64,000 bases of DNA. Source: Flagellimonas nanhaiensis. Lineage in GTDB: Bacteria; Bacteroidota; Bacteroidia; Flavobacteriales; Flavobacteriaceae. How positions within the stretch are numbered: the first letter of the stretch is position 1; every line of letters starts with the position of its first letter. The translations under genes were made by a program, and so were the position numbers. The notes beneath the pieces were generated by a model. That model made no database searches. It had not been told where the DNA came from and saw nothing but the letters and a program-made list of their open reading frames with translations. Below, piece by piece: positions 1 to 9,800 of this stretch. The stretch is taken from NCBI RefSeq assembly GCF_003382275.1, contig NZ_QTJX01000001.1:682001-746000 (forward strand), read 5' to 3'.

Positions 1-500
1 TTCGCATTTCTTATGGAAAATTGGTTTGGACCAAATCGAGCTTGATACCTCTCCAAAAAGCTTTCTGAAAAAAACTTGTTCTCTAGAATATCCAGGCTTG
101 TAAGAAAATCATCTGACACAAATTCTTTTAGAATTTCACGTATCCGATTCCATTCCTCTTCAAAAACAGGAAGAAGTCTTTTCCCTTTTTCAGAAAGTTG
201 AATCAAAGTTCTTCTACCATCCTTGGTGTCCTTAAAGGTTTCAAGAAAACCTTTGGTTTTCATTTTTTTGGTAATCTTGATCATCGCAGGGTGGGAAAAA
301 CCTAGAATACTCGCTATTTCTGTAACCGTGAGTTTTTTTCGCTGTTTCAACAACATAAAGATTACATGCCAGTTGGGCTCTATCTCTAGGTCCAACTTTG
401 CATAATGCGATACGGTGCTTGATACAATTCTTTCATTTAATCTTTTAATGCGTGCCGTGAAACCTAGGTGCCCCAATTCGGTTAAAAAGTCGTTATCCAT
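1..500 (-). CDS. MarR-family transcriptional regulator, partial (C-terminus off the window)
   Basis: The reading frame opens at the ATG complementary to 498-500 and runs off the left edge after about 166 codons, so the C-terminus is missing. The translation begins MDNDFLTELGHLGFTARIKR and contains a winged helix-turn-helix: a helix around TVTEIASILGFSHPAMIKI (about residues 58-76) and a wing with DTKDGRRTLIQLSEKG (about 90-105). That wing signature is typical of MarR repressors, which bind palindromes as dimers and release DNA on ligand binding. Its own upstream region carries two GTAAC-type palindromes around a -7 element, so autorepression is likely. The ligand and target genes are unknown. 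It is convergent with nothing visible and divergent from no gene; the next gene (YceI lipoprotein) is on the same strand upstream. Confidence 0.9.
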   Translation of the reverse strand, partial: MDNDFLTELGHLGFTARIKRLNERIVSSTVSHYAKLDLEIEPNWHVIFMLLKQRKKLTVTEIASILGFSHPAMIKITKKMKTKGFLETFKDTKDGRRTLIQLSEKGKRLLPVFEEEWNRIREILKEFVSDDFLTSLDILENKFFSESFLERYQARFGPNQFSIRNA

Positions 501-508
501 GACAATGT

Positions 509-551
509 GTAATTGGTTACGCAAATATAATTAAATTATGTAACTGGTTAC
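509..551 (-). promoter_or_regulatory. Promoter with two MarR-type operator palindromes
   Basis: Two near-identical palindromes, GTAATTGGTTAC at 509-520 and GTAACTGGTTAC at 540-551, lie 31 bp apart, about three helical turns. The second is a perfect 5-bp inverted repeat (GTAAC/GTTAC) with a 2-bp centre. Between them the minus strand carries TATATTTG (522-529), an exact match to the Bacteroidota -7 element TAnnTTTG. One site would therefore overlap the transcription start and the other the -33 region. This is seen directly; the assignment as auto-operators of the adjacent MarR gene is inference. Confidence 0.7.
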
Positions 552-563
552 GTTTTTAAATTG

Positions 564-595
564 GAGATAAAAAAAGCTCCAGAATTTGGAGCTTT
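564..595 (-). terminator. Rho-independent terminator of the YceI lipoprotein gene
   Basis: Stem AAAGCTCC (573-580) pairs with GGAGCTTT (588-595) around a 7-nt loop. On the minus strand the stem is followed by seven U residues. It lies 27 bp beyond the YceI gene and separates it from the MarR promoter. Confidence 0.8.
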
Positions 596-622
596 AAAAT
601 TGAATATCTTAAGTGATATTGA

Positions 623-1243
623 TTATTTCTTTTCTAAAAGGATAGAAGCTTTAACAGCTACATCTTCCCAGGTTTTACTAACTCCATCTGGACCAGTATG
701 CAAGTCAAAGCACGCTTTGTTTAAGGAAGCCAAAGCTTCCAAGGCATTCCATTTGGTTAAATCCATAGTGCCCGAAAAAGTAAAGTGGCTGTCATTGGCC
801 ATTTCATATTCCATAGGAAGTTCTGCTGAAACACCGTTCATAGTGAGTTTTGCAGAACAGTTCTGATTTTCATCAAACTGGAGGACACCACTGATTAGCT
901 CTGTATTCTCCATTACCCCAAAAAAGAAATGCAGAATTTTAGGATCTCTAGTATTCGTGGTGTCATTGGTAAAAAGACTACTGACCGGAATGGAAAATTC
1001 AAGTCCATTCAACGTCTCCATTGCAGTTTCTGAAGAAGTATAGTCGTAACTAATCTTGGTGAAAGTACCTCCAACGGGTTTCTTTTCTGTGGTTTTGTAT
1101 GCTGTAAAACGGATATCGGTTGAGTCTTCAACTATGGTGTATACCTGTTTGGTTTCTTCTTGTTTTGCTTCCTTTTTGGCCTTTTTACAACTAAATGCAG
1201 TTATAAGAACAATGGCTAAAGGCAATACAATTACTTTTTTCAT
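623..1243 (-). CDS. YceI-family lipoprotein
   Basis: A 206-residue protein with a lipoprotein signal peptide: a hydrophobic run then TAFSC with the acylated Cys at residue 19, followed by a lysine/glutamate-rich linker (residues 20-33). The rest matches the YceI-like lipocalin-type beta-barrel domain, which binds polyisoprenoid or other lipids; recognisable parts are STDIRFTAYKTTEKKPVGGTF near the start and the FSGTMDLTKWNALEALASLN segment near the C-terminus. Soluble YceI proteins are usually periplasmic; this one is predicted to be membrane anchored. The precise ligand cannot be told from sequence. It is monocistronic, with its own terminator at 564-595. Family assignment is good, cellular role is not known. 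Confidence 0.85.
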   Translation of the reverse strand: MKKVIVLPLAIVLITAFSCKKAKKEAKQEETKQVYTIVEDSTDIRFTAYKTTEKKPVGGTFTKISYDYTSSETAMETLNGLEFSIPVSSLFTNDTTNTRDPKILHFFFGVMENTELISGVLQFDENQNCSAKLTMNGVSAELPMEYEMANDSHFTFSGTMDLTKWNALEALASLNKACFDLHTGPDGVSKTWEDVAVKASILLEKK

Positions 1244-1426
1244 GCTGATGATTTTTTGTTTTGGCCTAAGTTACTCATTATTCGCTGAGACCACAACCGT
1301 TTTACGTTTTCAAGAAGATTTCATTAGTTCCTGTTTTTCAGTTAAAAAATACTGATCACCTTTTTACTCCGTTATCATGTTAAAGAATTTATTAGTAACC
1401 TGCTGAAAAAGAGCGAATTTTCTTAC
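1244..1426. promoter_or_regulatory. Intergenic region with probable YceI promoter
   Basis: On the minus strand TTG (1294-1296) is followed after 20 bp by TAACTTAG (1266-1273), one mismatch from the Bacteroidota -7 consensus TAnnTTTG, 22 bp upstream of the YceI start codon. Nothing else recognisable is seen in 1300-1426, which is AT-rich. Confidence 0.4.
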
Positions 1427-1624
1427 ATGATATCTAACTATTATAACTTTTTGGTGTATTGCAACAAGCGAAAAACTTTTTGCAAAGGATATCAACGTTT
1501 AAAAAAGGACAGGTTTCGAGGTTATATAGACCAACATAGTTATGTGAAATCCCTACGGCAAATTCATAGGGCCGCTTTGGAACTGGAACTGGACTATTTT
1601 GACATTCTACACATGCGTTTGTAA
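1427..1624 (+). CDS. Small hypothetical protein, 65 aa
   Basis: An open frame of 65 codons starting MISNYYNFLVYCNKRKTFCK and ending DYFDILHMRL fills an otherwise empty gap between two minus-strand genes. It ends 4 bp before the convergent stop codon of the hydrolase/OsmC gene. The composition is basic in the middle (RLKKDRFRGY) and amphipathic toward the end, which looks protein-like rather than random, and it is not a shadow of a gene on the other strand. I do not recognise a family, see no strong ribosome binding site, and see no clear -7 element upstream. It may be a real small cytosolic protein or a chance frame. Confidence 0.35.
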   Translation: MISNYYNFLVYCNKRKTFCKGYQRLKKDRFRGYIDQHSYVKSLRQIHRAALELELDYFDILHMRL

Positions 1625-1628
1625 AAGT

Positions 1629-2849
1629 TTAGTCAACCAATTTGTTCAAAACCTGTACTTCACTATGCAAGGTTTTGTGAACGGGGCATTTGTCCGCAAT
1701 CTGCATGATTCTTTTCTTTTGCTTTTCATCAAGATTCCCGGTCAGCTTAATTTCTCTGTGAAACGTGTCAATTTTTGCACTGTCTTCTTCGCAATTTTGG
1801 CAATCCTCTGCATGCGATTTATCGTATGAGGTATGTACTTCCACATTGTCCACAGGCCAGCCTTTGCGTCGAGCGTACATTTGAATCGTCATAACCGTAC
1901 ATGCGGACAATCCAGCCGATAAAAATTCATAAGGAGAGGGACCAAAGTCACTTCCTCCAAAGCTTTCCGGTTCATCAGCAATCATATGGTGGTTTCCGAC
2001 CTTCATTTGTGTTGTATAGCCATCCTCACCATCTAAACTTGCAATGACCTGATGTTTGGTGCTAAGAGATGAATCTACCTTCTCCGGGACTAACAGATAC
2101 CGCTTGGCCCATCCTGAGATGACTTCCCCAACATATGCCGAGTCTTTTTTGTTGGACAACAAATGATCTGCCCCATCCAATGAAACAAAACTCTTGGGGT
2201 GATGGGCAGCTACGTAGATCTCTTCAGCATTTTTGATTTCTACCGTTATGTCCTGAGGAGAATGGAGAATGAGCAATGGTTTTCTCAAATTTTTGGCAAC
2301 CTTGGGCAAGGATTGTTCCTGAAGGTCTTGTATAAACTGCTGTTTTATCTTGAAATCCCGCCCACCCAAGTTTACCACAGCTTCACCTTTGGATTGGATT
2401 TCGTCCAGTCCACTTTGCAACAAGTGTTTTACATGTACAGGATTAGAAGGTGCCCCGATAGTCGCAACGGCACTAATCGACGGAATATCCTGAGCAGCAA
2501 AAATTGCAGCCGCACCTCCCAATGAGTGCCCGATCAATAGAGTAGGAGCAGAATAGTTTTCCTTTAGGAAATCTGCCGCAGCCACAAGATCTTCCACATT
2601 TCCGGAGAAATTGGTATCAGAAAAATCACCTTCACTCTCACCTAAACCGGTAAAATCGAACCGTAGTACGGCAAAACCATTTGCAGTAAGGGCTTTGCTA
2701 ATATTCTTAACGGCCAAAAGGTTTTTGGTACAGGTAAAACAGTGCGCAAAAATTGCAAAATTATGGGGATGCCTGTCTGCTGGAAGCTCTAATCTTCCTA
2801 CCAGGTTTTCCCCATTTTTATTTTTGAAATTTACTTTTTGAAGACTCAT
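1629..2849 (-). CDS. Bifunctional alpha/beta hydrolase / OsmC-family protein
   Basis: A natural fusion of two enzymes, 406 residues. Residues 1-255 are an alpha/beta hydrolase: nucleophile elbow GHSLGG with Ser109, acid Asp200 (HSPQD) and His229 (DGADHL). Residues about 265-406 are an OsmC/Ohr-type domain with the paired redox cysteines Cys317 (LSACTVM) and Cys388 (DKCPVH), which in this family reduce organic hydroperoxides. The start ATG is preceded by AAAACAACTAATAGGG, and the hydrolase beta-strand begins at once, so it is cytosolic without a signal peptide. This fusion is known in many bacteria; the hydrolase substrate is unknown, possibly an ester or peroxide-derived product. Stand-alone on the minus strand, 44 bp upstream of the DUF2490 gene. 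Confidence 0.9.
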   Translation of the reverse strand: MSLQKVNFKNKNGENLVGRLELPADRHPHNFAIFAHCFTCTKNLLAVKNISKALTANGFAVLRFDFTGLGESEGDFSDTNFSGNVEDLVAAADFLKENYSAPTLLIGHSLGGAAAIFAAQDIPSISAVATIGAPSNPVHVKHLLQSGLDEIQSKGEAVVNLGGRDFKIKQQFIQDLQEQSLPKVAKNLRKPLLILHSPQDITVEIKNAEEIYVAAHHPKSFVSLDGADHLLSNKKDSAYVGEVISGWAKRYLLVPEKVDSSLSTKHQVIASLDGEDGYTTQMKVGNHHMIADEPESFGGSDFGPSPYEFLSAGLSACTVMTIQMYARRKGWPVDNVEVHTSYDKSHAEDCQNCEEDSAKIDTFHREIKLTGNLDEKQKKRIMQIADKCPVHKTLHSEVQVLNKLVD

Positions 2850-2893
2850 CCCTATTAGTTGTTTTAGGGAAATGAGCCATCAAATCAAATATG

Positions 2894-3610
2894 CTAATTT
2901 TTGTCCGATGCCGCAGCTCCCTTGTTTTTCTTAAAGATACCCCTTAAGTCGGGATTATAGAAGAATCCTATCTGCAAGCGATCAAAAACAGAATTGGTGA
3001 ACTGATTTCTCAAATAGCCAAACTGGACACTACTGTTTTCGGTAATGTGAACACCCAAAGCTCCGTACAATCGATTTTGCCCAAAAAGGTCATCTTGTAA
3101 ATTGATGAACAATTCATCGTAAAAATTGAGAAAAAAGGTATCCGTCAGGGGGAGAGTTACCTGAATTCGATAACGAGCCCTGTGCTGTGTGTCGGTTGAA
3201 TTACCAAAATTAAGAAAACGTTGTTCCAATCTATACCGGTGTTCAAAAAGAAACTCCCAGACCTTATTCTTTAGAATAAACTGCTCAAAAATCCGATGTT
3301 CCCTAGAATCTCTGGCCGCAAAAGGCTCTCCAAAGGTATTGTCCGTTTTTATGAACCCATATCCCATCGTAGCAATGGCATTGGGGTTGATATGGTAGTT
3401 TAAGCCGGTACGAAGCAGTAACTGGTTAAAATTGCTCGTTGTCTCATAAAAACGGAACTGCGCTTCGGTATGTATGCTGAACTTTTCAGCAACCTTATTG
3501 GTTCCAAAATACATGTACCATGCTCCCCAATCGTCCTCGCCTGGGTTTTGGGCACTTAACTTTACCTGAACCAATAAGGTCACCAAAAATAAAATCCAAA
3601 TTCTCTTCAT
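2894..3610 (-). CDS. DUF2490 domain-containing outer-membrane protein
   Basis: A 238-residue protein with a signal peptide (MKRIWILFLVTLLVQVKLSAQ) followed by alternating hydrophobic strands with aromatic residues, as in WGAWYMYFGTNKVAEKFSIH and RYRIQVTLPLTDTFFLNFYDELF, typical of DUF2490 beta-barrels of Bacteroidota. The strands end with RLQIGFFYNPDLRG and a short lysine-rich tail. Function of the family is not established; an outer-membrane barrel is the inference. Its start codon overlaps the stop of the upstream BNR/VPS10-like gene in TAATG at 3610, which suggests translational coupling and a shared transcript. Confidence 0.8.
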   Translation of the reverse strand: MKRIWILFLVTLLVQVKLSAQNPGEDDWGAWYMYFGTNKVAEKFSIHTEAQFRFYETTSNFNQLLLRTGLNYHINPNAIATMGYGFIKTDNTFGEPFAARDSREHRIFEQFILKNKVWEFLFEHRYRLEQRFLNFGNSTDTQHRARYRIQVTLPLTDTFFLNFYDELFINLQDDLFGQNRLYGALGVHITENSSVQFGYLRNQFTNSVFDRLQIGFFYNPDLRGIFKKNKGAAASDKN

Positions 3611-6600
3611 TAATCTAAACTAAAAGTTTCTGTTTTTTTAAAGGGTGAAAGTTGTAGTGCTTCTATTGATGTTTGATAAGGTTTCCACTTTTCGCTAAAA
3701 AAGGAATTTGTTTTATCCAATGCTGATTTCAATTCGTTTTCGGTGAATTGAATCAGTCTGCTTTCCGTTGAAGTGATACCAGTTTTTCGGCTTTCTACAT
3801 AAAAACGTGCTGTATTGATCCGTCTCATTACAGAAGTTTCCGGGTTTCGGGTGATACCTTGACGTTTATCTTCTTTACCAATATAAAGTGCTATTACGGA
3901 ATCAATAGCCTTGACCATTTCTTTAGAAGAATCTATTTGATCTTTGTACTTTTCTTTATCCAGGTCCTTTAATTCTTTTTGAAACTTTTTGGCGAGTTCC
4001 TTGCTTTCTACCAACTGCTTTACTGCATCGGCCGCTTTTTGTGTAAACCCATCCAATTTCTTGCCACTGGTATACACCTCATTGATAGATGTTGTGGATA
4101 CTTGTAATCTTGGATCGGTTTTCACAACCACATTGGTAGAATCCGCAAAATCTCCAAAATGAACTTTTACTTTATAGCTTCCAGGTTTCACTGAAATACC
4201 GCCAGGCTCGTTGTTGTTCTTACTTATTGTTCTAGCTGGTCTGTCCGGGCCTTTTTCATCCAAATCCCAGTAAACTCGATGGAACCCTGCTTTTTTTGGA
4301 GCCTTGTACTTTAGGGTCCGAATCAATCTATCTCCGTCATAGAACTTGAAATGGATGGAGTCTTTACTTTTCGCCTTACTATCTTTTTCAGCATCCTTAT
4401 CTTCTCCATCCTTTTTTGAATTGTCTACACCATCTTTAAGATAATAGGTGATCATGGCTCCAAATTCTCTGTTTTCGGCGTTATACAGGGCATCCCCTCC
4501 AAAACGGGTTCCTGTGGGTTGTTGGTAGGCGGCCAAATAGGCATCTGGACTTTTAAACAAACTGATTTCTTTCTGCAGGACAGACATATCTTGCGCCAAC
4601 GCCCGTAACGGTCTAATATCATCCAAAACCCAAGCAGCTCGGCCAAAAGTGCCTATAATGAGGTCATTCTCCCTTGGATGAATGGCGAGATCTTTAGTGG
4701 ATACCGTTGGGAACCCTTTGTTCCATTTATTCCATTTGCTACCTGCATCAAAGGAAACATAAAGCCCATCATCTGTTCCTAAAAACATCAAATTTGGGTT
4801 TTCAGAGTCCTCCACGATTGAAAGTGTATAGCTTTCTACATCGGTTTGATCTACAATACGGGTCCAGGTTTTTCCATAATCCCTGGTCCTGTAAGCATAT
4901 GGAGTGTAGTTGAACCTACGGTAATCATTTGCGATTAGCAGGGCCTCGCCTTTATTCCTTTTAGAGGCTTTTATTTGTGGAATCCAGCTACCTTTTGGCA
5001 GCCCTTTAATGTTATTGGTAACCTCTGTCCAAGATACACCTCCGTTTTGAGTATAATGTACCCTTCCATCATCGGTACCTACCCATAACATATCTCTTTC
5101 AACAGTTGAAGGTTCCACTACCAGAATAGTACAATGGTTTTCTGCTCCGGTGGCATCCATGGTAAGGCCTCCACTTTCACTTTGCTTCTGTTTTTCTTTG
5201 TCGTTTGTTGTCAAATCTGGAGAAATCACCTCCCACGTCAATCCTTTATCTGATGATTTATGTACAAATTGACTTCCGAAGTAAACCGTGCTGTTATCAA
5301 AAGGGTCTTGCCCAATTCCAGCGTTCCAGTTGAACCTTAGTTTGGTGTCTGCATCTGGAGGGGTAGGGCGAACCGTATAGTTGTTACCAGTTTTCCAATC
5401 GTATCTTCTTACAAAGCCTTGTTGGCTCATAGCATAGCCAAACTGGCTGTTGTCCAAATCTGGAACAACATCAAACCCATCGCCAAAAGCAATTTCCTGC
5501 CAGTAGCTGTTTCTGATACCTTGATCACGCCAAACATAAGCAGGTCCTCTCCAGGAACCATTATCTTGCATTCCTCCGTAGACGTTGTAAGGATATTCAT
5601 TGTCAATGCTGATATGATAAAACTGCGCTACGGGTAGATTACCAATAAAACGCCAGGTCTTTCCTCCATCTTTGGTAATGTTCAAGCCCCCATCATTTCC
5701 ATCGATCATAAATTGACCATTCTCTGGATGTATCCACCAGGCATGGTGATCAGGGTGTACCCCATTGTCCACTTGGTAGGCAGGCATCAACTGGGTAAAG
5801 TTTTTTCCACCATCTTCGGAGGAATTCACATAAGTGTAGATAGAATATACTCGATTTTCGTTTTCTGGATCTACATAGATTTCAGAATAGTAAAATGGGC
5901 GATTGCCAATATCATTTTTGTCATTGACCTTTTCCCATTTGAAACCTCCATCTTCAGATTTGTACAAGGCATTTTTCTTGGCCTCAACCAGGGCATAGAC
6001 TACGTTTGGCTTGTTTCTGGCAATGGCAATTCCAATTCTTCCCAAATCTCCTTTGGGCAATCCGTCTTCAGCGGTTATTTTTTTCCACGTGGTACCTCCG
6101 TCATGTGTAATATGCAGGCCACTTCCAGCTCCTCCGGATTTAAAGAACCAAGGATCTCTTTTGTGTTCCCACATGGCAGCAATTAGTTTGTTTGGATTTG
6201 TGGGATCCATAACCAAGTCAGCTATTCCAGTCTTGTTATTGGTAAAAAGTATTTTCTCCCAAGTTTTACCGCCATCTGTGGTTTTAAACACACCTCTTTC
6301 GGGATGCTCTCCCCACGGAGACCCAATGGCACCTACATAGACTACATCAGGATTGGTAGGATCGATGATAACTCTATGGATGTGTCTTGTTTTTTCCAAT
6401 CCCATGGATTTCCAGCTCTTACCACCATCAAGGGATTTGTAGATTCCGTAACCTCCATTCAGACTATTTCTTGGGTTACCTTCACCGGTTCCTACCCAAA
6501 TTACAGAGGGGTTGGATTGTTGAATAGCCACCGCTCCAATGGAAGCAGTAACTTCTTTATCGAAAATAGGTTCCCATTTGATGCCTCCAGATGTTGATTT

Positions 6601-6798
6601 CCACAATCCTCCGGAAGCTGTGCCCACATACATCACATCAGGATTGGAGAGGACAACATCAATGGCAGTGACACGTCCGCTCATTCCAGCGGGACCAATG
6701 TTTCTGGGTTTCATGTCCTGCATCATTTCCATGCTAAATTCTTGGGCATTTAAACCAGAGAGTAGCGTTACAGCAAAAAGGAATAAAAGTTTCTTCAT
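3610..6798 (-). CDS. Secreted BNR/VPS10-like beta-propeller protein
   Basis: A 1062-residue exported protein (signal MKKLLFLFAVTLLSGLNAQ). It holds many Asp-box/BNR motifs of the form S-x-DGG-x-W, for example KSLDGGKSW, KTTDGGKTW, HITHDGGTTW, KSEDGGFKW and TQNGGVSW, spread over roughly residues 60-700, which fold as sialidase/sortilin-like propellers. Residues about 790-830 are a lysine/aspartate-rich low-complexity linker (DNSKKDGEDKDAEKDSKAKSKD). The C-terminal 230 residues contain a beta-sandwich-like piece and helical coiled regions. Such proteins are widespread in Flavobacteriia and often annotated VPS10 domain or glycosyl hydrolase; catalytic activity is unproven. It is followed by a coupled DUF2490 barrel gene and preceded 34 bp upstream by another large secreted enzyme, so surface or periplasmic turnover is a reasonable guess. 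Confidence 0.85.
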   Translation of the reverse strand: MKKLLFLFAVTLLSGLNAQEFSMEMMQDMKPRNIGPAGMSGRVTAIDVVLSNPDVMYVGTASGGLWKSTSGGIKWEPIFDKEVTASIGAVAIQQSNPSVIWVGTGEGNPRNSLNGGYGIYKSLDGGKSWKSMGLEKTRHIHRVIIDPTNPDVVYVGAIGSPWGEHPERGVFKTTDGGKTWEKILFTNNKTGIADLVMDPTNPNKLIAAMWEHKRDPWFFKSGGAGSGLHITHDGGTTWKKITAEDGLPKGDLGRIGIAIARNKPNVVYALVEAKKNALYKSEDGGFKWEKVNDKNDIGNRPFYYSEIYVDPENENRVYSIYTYVNSSEDGGKNFTQLMPAYQVDNGVHPDHHAWWIHPENGQFMIDGNDGGLNITKDGGKTWRFIGNLPVAQFYHISIDNEYPYNVYGGMQDNGSWRGPAYVWRDQGIRNSYWQEIAFGDGFDVVPDLDNSQFGYAMSQQGFVRRYDWKTGNNYTVRPTPPDADTKLRFNWNAGIGQDPFDNSTVYFGSQFVHKSSDKGLTWEVISPDLTTNDKEKQKQSESGGLTMDATGAENHCTILVVEPSTVERDMLWVGTDDGRVHYTQNGGVSWTEVTNNIKGLPKGSWIPQIKASKRNKGEALLIANDYRRFNYTPYAYRTRDYGKTWTRIVDQTDVESYTLSIVEDSENPNLMFLGTDDGLYVSFDAGSKWNKWNKGFPTVSTKDLAIHPRENDLIIGTFGRAAWVLDDIRPLRALAQDMSVLQKEISLFKSPDAYLAAYQQPTGTRFGGDALYNAENREFGAMITYYLKDGVDNSKKDGEDKDAEKDSKAKSKDSIHFKFYDGDRLIRTLKYKAPKKAGFHRVYWDLDEKGPDRPARTISKNNNEPGGISVKPGSYKVKVHFGDFADSTNVVVKTDPRLQVSTTSINEVYTSGKKLDGFTQKAADAVKQLVESKELAKKFQKELKDLDKEKYKDQIDSSKEMVKAIDSVIALYIGKEDKRQGITRNPETSVMRRINTARFYVESRKTGITSTESRLIQFTENELKSALDKTNSFFSEKWKPYQTSIEALQLSPFKKTETFSLD

Positions 6799-6832
6799 TT
6801 TTTAGAGTTGGATTAGCTTGTTATTTTAGTTA

Positions 6833-9800
6833 TTAATTGTGTCCAATATGGCAACCACAGCCTGGTCTTGTAAAGCTTTGAGCTTCTTCGTGCCAGGGGA
6901 AGGCAGCATTGTATTTATTGTTTTCCCACCAGAATTTACTTCTTTGGACTTCGGTATTTCCAATTTCGTTCATGGTTTCCGTATCAAACAACCTTCCATT
7001 CACCATAGTAAATCGAACGGTTTCGGTGTTGCGGATGTCATCCAAAGGATTTTTATCAAGAACTATTAAGTCCGCAAGTTTACCCACTTTGAGCGAACCG
7101 ATATCATTGCCAGCTCCTATATATTGCGCTCCATTGATTGTGGCCGCTTTCAGTGCTTGCATGTTGGTCAACCCACCTTGGTGTAATAACCATAGCTCCC
7201 AGTGTGCTCCCAAACCTTGTAATTGGCCGTGTGCACCCAAATTCACCTTGACCCCTTTGTTGGCCAATGCGGTAGCGGTTTTGGAGACCAAAATATGGCC
7301 ATTTTCATATTCTTCATCCGGAATCATGGTGCGATAACGTGAACGGGAATCGACCAAGCCCCTTGGAGTGTATTTTAGTAGTTTTTCATTCTCCCAAATC
7401 TTATCTTTTTGATAGAACCAATATTCACCGTTCATACCTCCATAATTGACTACAAGGGTAGGGGTATAGCCAGAATTACTGGTCGTCCATAGTTCAAAAA
7501 TGTCCTTGTAAACCGGGGCAACAGGAATATTATGTTCCACTCCGGTATGTCCGTCCATGATCATGGACATGTTATGGTAGAATGTTGAACCACCTTCAGG
7601 CACAACATTGATACCCAGTTCTCTAGCAGCCTGAATCACCTGTTGGCGTTGGTCTCGTCTTGGCTGATTGTAACTTTTTACAGATTTAGCACCAAAAGCT
7701 TTTGTTCTTCGGATTGCAGATCGTGCATCATCCAGATTGTTGATGACCGCTTTAAAATCTCCATCGGCACCATAAAGAATGATTCCGGTGGAATACAGTC
7801 TTGGTCCCACCATGGTTCCGTTTTTGATTAATTCGGACATGGCGAAAATGGATTCCGTATTTGCTGAGGGGTCATGTGATGTAGTAACCCCGAAGGCCAG
7901 ATTGGCATAGAGTTGCCAGTGCTTTTGGGTGGTCAGTCCATAGCGGAAACCACCTATGTGTGCATGGGCGTCCACAATTCCGGGCATAATGGTCTTCCCT
8001 GCAACATCATAGACTTTGGCGTTGGAAGGAACACTGATTTCGCTAGAATTGCCCAGGTATTCGATTCGATTTTCATTGACAACCAAGGTGCCATTTTCAA
8101 TAACCTCGTCTCCTTCCATTGTTATGATGCGGGCATTAGTGAAGGCAATTCTACCAGAAGGCTTGTCCGTTTTTTGAACCAACCCAACCTTGATGCCCAA
8201 ACTGTCCATTTTAGCCACTTTTTCAGGTGATCCAGGAAGAAAAGTGTATCTGTCTTTTACCTCATTTGCAAAGTATTCATCGCCCAAAGTCCAAAAGACT
8301 TTTTTACTATCCTGGGACCAATGTAAATTGATTCCGGCATCACGGGAAATTTGGGAAACAGGAACTGATTTGGTGTTGTTATCTAAATCAATTTCCTTTC
8401 CATTGAGAACTAGGGGGGCTATGTACGCCTTATGTAAGATGGTATAAGCAATCCACTCGCTATTGGGACTGGGTACAAGACGATTGGCGTACTTTGATTT
8501 TACATGGACTTTTTTGTCTTCTCCATTGAGGTCTACTGATTTGAGTTCCTTGGTTAGACTGCCAAAATAAGTTCCACCAGTTTGATAGAAAATCCTTTGA
8601 TTATTCTTTGCAAAAACAGGATATTCACCTTCGTCTGAAACCCACTTTACCTGAGAGCCATTGGCATTCATGGCATAAACTCCTGTCTTTTTTGAAAAAC
8701 TTCGTCCTTGATCATTGTTCCCAGGTTCCTTTCTATATGTAATCATTTGCCCATTAGAACTGTATGAAGGGGTTCGGTAGATACCTTTTTCCGAGGTAAG
8801 CTTGCTCATGGCTCCACCAACGGCAGGTACTTGGTAAATAGCCCCCAGTTCTTCATCGTTCCAGGTAACAAAAACTATGTTTTTTCCATCTGGAGAGAAA
8901 GAGGGTTCAAACTCAAAATCTGTCCCCTTGGTCAAGCGCTTGGGTTTTCCATTGGGCAATTTCTTGGACCAGAGATGGCCAAGAGCATTGAATACCAGAG
9001 TTTTTTGATCGGGTGAGGTAACTGCATGGCGAATGACCTTAGCGGTAAATTGGTCGGGGGCAACAGGGGAATCTACCCTAAGGGTTTCGGCAATCTTTAT
9101 CTTGGCGTTTACTTCAAATGGAATGTTGGTCACCTGTTGGGTGTTGATATCAATCTTGTGGATTTTACCCTTATTCCAAAATATGATCTCTTTATTGTTA
9201 GGCATCCAACTAAAGTTGGGATATACCCCAAAAATTGCCCAGGCTTCTTGTTGGTCTTTGTTGAGGTTGTCCAAAATTGGCCATTCCTCACCAGTTTCCA
9301 AATCGTGGAGATAAAGCACAGTTCTGGTTCGTATTCTTTTGATGAAAGCCAGCATTTTTCCATCTCTTGAGACTTGGGGTCTTGCCGCACCACCAGGTCC
9401 ACCCGTAACGGTGATTGTTTCCCCAGTTTCAAAATCGTAGCGCTTTATAACGTAAATCTGTTTGTTGGGGTCTTTGTTATACTGAAAAAATCCACCTGGG
9501 TACATGTCTTCACTATAATACAAATACCTTCCATCAGCAGATATGCAAGGTTCGTTTACGTCTTGCTGGTCATTTTTTCTTTTGGTGAGTTGAAGGCCAG
9601 AACCTCCGGTGATATGATATTGCCAAATTTCCCCAGCTCCCAATGAACGGCCAGAGGTGTAGTGTTTCCGGGCCACTAAGTAGTTTCCATTGGGCATCCA
9701 ATTGGCATTGTTCAGCAACCTGAACTTTTCTTCGGTGATTTGTTTCGGGTTGGACCCATCAGCATTCATTACCCAAATGTTGTCCCCGCCGCCTGCATCA

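Noticed and set aside
5713..6186. 157-codon open frame on the plus strand
   Set aside because: Antisense to the BNR/VPS10-like gene; no family-like composition or start signal.
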